Shown piece after piece: positions 62,601-64,000 of a DNA stretch of 64,000 bases. The translations under genes were made by a program, and so were the position numbers. The first letter of the stretch is position 1; each line of letters opens with the position of its first letter. The DNA lies in contig NZ_UWOE01000001.1 of the NCBI RefSeq assembly GCF_900604355.1, positions 1,860,001 to 1,924,000 on the forward strand. Reading direction: 5' to 3'. Under the pieces are notes generated by a model, which was not told the DNA's origin, searched no databases, and was given only the letters and a program-made list of their open reading frames with translations. Source of the DNA: Luxibacter massiliensis (GTDB taxonomy: Bacteria; Bacillota; Clostridia; Lachnospirales; Lachnospiraceae).

Positions 62601-63884
62601 TTATTCTGTAATTACATGCTCCAGTGTATTGGCCAGGACTTCCATGGCATTCATCATTTCCTCCACTGTATTCGTCTGGGCCCCAGCCTCAATCAGCAGA
62701 GATTTAGGTACCAAATGCAGGTTATAGCGGTACCCCCTCAGATAAATACGTCTGGCAAATCCCGGGTACATGCTCTCAGAAGCCAGTTCCATCTGCAGGG
62801 AAAAAGCAAGATTATCCTGTATATAAGGATTGTATAGATAAGCGATATCCCCGTTTGTCTTTGTACGGCTCAGTCCATTAAAATACATAATCTTAGCCGT
62901 CTGTTTGCCATTTACTTCCGTCACCAGATGTGTCCCTTCAGCCACGCCGTCCCTGTGCAGGTCAATGGCAACTTCAATCGTAGGGTTTGCCTCCAGGATA
63001 GGCCTTACAGATGCCTCCGCATTCTCATAGGCATTGCTCCTATCCAGCTGGCCGTCGATAATATCGTACACGCCAGTGTCATGTATCGTCTCAATCCCTT
63101 TATCATTCAATAGTTTTGTGAGATACTCCCCAACTCCCACAATGCTGGTGCTGGGATCCCCAGGCGTAGAATCCACAAATTCCTCCTGTGAATGGGTATG
63201 GAAAATTAAAATTTTAGGGCCCCCTGTGCTTTTGTCAATTTTCATGCTCCTGCCCAGGAGGTCATCTGCATTGAGCTGGTCAGGCCCGATCATCGTCGTG
63301 CTGTCCACAATGTAGAAATTACTGAGCAGATAGTCAAAGTCCCTAAGCCTCTCGATGGACATATCTATAGATGACTGCCCCTGCTCTACCACAGGTTCAG
63401 ACTTTGCCGGCGCCTCCTCACCCACCAAGTTCCCGTTTTCATCTACCATATTTTCATCATTCGCCTGATTTTCCAAAATTTTTGCGATTGTCTCCTGATC
63501 CTCCACGGCAGATTCATATGGCTCCTTCTCCTCTATGTATCGGACAAGGGGCAGCCAGGAAAGCGCCGCTTCCTTTATCCACTGTACTTTTGTTGGTTTA
63601 TCTTCCTGCTTCATATAGGCCAGGCCTGGCATGTACATCTCCTCTGTACGCTTTTGCACAGACTCCTGGCTTTCATATCTAAAATGGTTTGTGATACTGC
63701 CGCCTACTGTGTACAAGATGCCTATACAGGCCAGTCCGCCCAAAATCAACAGCAAGGCCTGTGAGATTACCGACTGCTTCATATACCGCCTTCTTTCCAG
63801 AGAATTCCCCCAGACAGTTATACCGGCTAGGGACTGTTTGGGGAGAAGAGACTGAACTCTTCTCCATATATATGCCCCTGGCAT
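62601..63884 (-). CDS. spoIIP: Stage II sporulation protein P
   Basis: Up to 427 residues. SpoIIP is the endopeptidase/amidase part of the engulfment complex SpoIID-M-P. The catalytic domain starts at KILIFHTHSQEEF (zinc histidine and glutamate), and AIDLHRDGV is also conserved. A membrane helix lies at residues 40-60 counted from ATG 63884. A second start, ATG 63782, is plausible: the membrane helix then begins at residue 5, AAGAAGGCGGTAT precedes it, and a sigma-E-like promoter would lie just upstream. Directly downstream of gpr, as in other clostridia. Confidence 0.93.
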   Translation of the reverse strand: MPGAYIWRRVQSLLPKQSLAGITVWGNSLERRRYMKQSVISQALLLILGGLACIGILYTVGGSITNHFRYESQESVQKRTEEMYMPGLAYMKQEDKPTKVQWIKEAALSWLPLVRYIEEKEPYESAVEDQETIAKILENQANDENMVDENGNLVGEEAPAKSEPVVEQGQSSIDMSIERLRDFDYLLSNFYIVDSTTMIGPDQLNADDLLGRSMKIDKSTGGPKILIFHTHSQEEFVDSTPGDPSTSIVGVGEYLTKLLNDKGIETIHDTGVYDIIDGQLDRSNAYENAEASVRPILEANPTIEVAIDLHRDGVAEGTHLVTEVNGKQTAKIMYFNGLSRTKTNGDIAYLYNPYIQDNLAFSLQMELASESMYPGFARRIYLRGYRYNLHLVPKSLLIEAGAQTNTVEEMMNAMEVLANTLEHVITE

Positions 63885-63895
63885 ATCTGTTATTC
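63867..63895 (-). promoter_or_regulatory. Possible sigma-E promoter of spoIIP
   Basis: On the minus strand GAATAAC (63889-63895), 14 bases, CATATATA (63867-63874). It overlaps the gpr stop and the first start codon of spoIIP. The match is weaker than at spoIIIA. Confidence 0.4.
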
Positions 63896-64000
63896 CTTCC
63901 CTGCATTTGTAAACAGCATATTTATCCCCTCTGAGATTGTATAGCTGATCTGCTTTACCATCTCGTCCACATCCTTAGGTGTCATAAACATTCCATTTAG
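63890..64000 (-). CDS. gpr: Germination protease GPR, C-terminal fragment
   Basis: The last 36 codons of a gene entering from the right edge. The translated end has LNGMFMTPKDVDEMVKQIS and finishes MLFTNAGKE before TAA 63890-63892. The MTPKDVDEMV phrase and the location before spoIIP are typical of the spore protease GPR, which degrades small acid-soluble proteins at germination. Catalytic region not visible. Confidence 0.82.
   Translation of the reverse strand, partial: LNGMFMTPKDVDEMVKQISYTISEGINMLFTNAGKE

Noticed and set aside
1..64000. CRISPR arrays, tRNA/rRNA genes, prophage or transposase genes
   Set aside because: I looked on both strands and found no spaced direct repeats, no cloverleaf with CCA-proximal features, no rRNA consensus and no integrase or transposase frame.

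Overview
The window looks like a chromosomal segment of an endospore-forming, anaerobic Firmicute, most likely a Lachnospiraceae member (Clostridium cluster XIVa). The evidence is spo0A, spoIVB, the complete spoIIIAA-AH operon, spoIIP and the tail of gpr, together with a [FeFe]-hydrogenase-like protein, an oxygen-labile type L-serine dehydratase, B12-dependent methionine synthase and the MurT/GatD pair. Gene order is mostly conserved housekeeping synteny. I see no phage, no insertion sequence with a transposase, no CRISPR array, and no tRNA or rRNA gene.

Left part (1-13.3 kb): a partial sporulation-type D-Ala-D-Ala carboxypeptidase, a zinc alcohol dehydrogenase, a FliB-like protein and a DUF1848 protein, all on the minus strand. 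Then come plus-strand genes: a 59-residue protein, a J-domain protein, murT-gatD and an APC-family permease. A P-type cation ATPase on the minus strand follows. Its leader has a strong promoter, a yybP-ykoY-type Mn2+ riboswitch and an overlapping terminator, which points to manganese-induced metal export.

Middle (13.3-28.4 kb, all minus): sdaAA/sdaAB, gdhA, a CmpB-like membrane protein, rpsU, alaS, a group-B-like [FeFe] hydrogenase, a metF / MetH-activation-domain / metH methionine operon, and glgA.

Right half (28.4-64 kb, all minus) is the classic Bacillus/Clostridium core. One block is spo0A-spoIVB-recN-argR-nadK-tlyA-dxs-ispA-xseB-xseA-nusB-asp23, with prfC inserted before spoIIIAH-AA. 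The next is pnp-rpsO-ribF-truB-nrnA-rbfA-infB-ylxQ-ylxR-nusA-rimP. Then follow a type II topoisomerase A/B pair, spoIIP and the 3' end of gpr. Several promoters can be read directly, including a sigma-E-type promoter for spoIIIA and a sigma-A promoter plus 0A box for spo0A.

Most unusual points: (1) a dispersed intergenic palindromic repeat of about 130 bp in three full copies (8.1, 10.2, 17.8 kb), one shortened copy (4.4 kb) and two fragments (46.6, 49.2 kb), two of which flank the APC permease in inverted orientation; (2) an infB gene split between two reading frames at about 54.95 kb; (3) a chain of five strong hairpins between asp23 and nusB with GNRA and UUCG loops on the minus strand, a candidate structured RNA; (4) a second structured, T-run-ended intergenic element at 15.1 kb.
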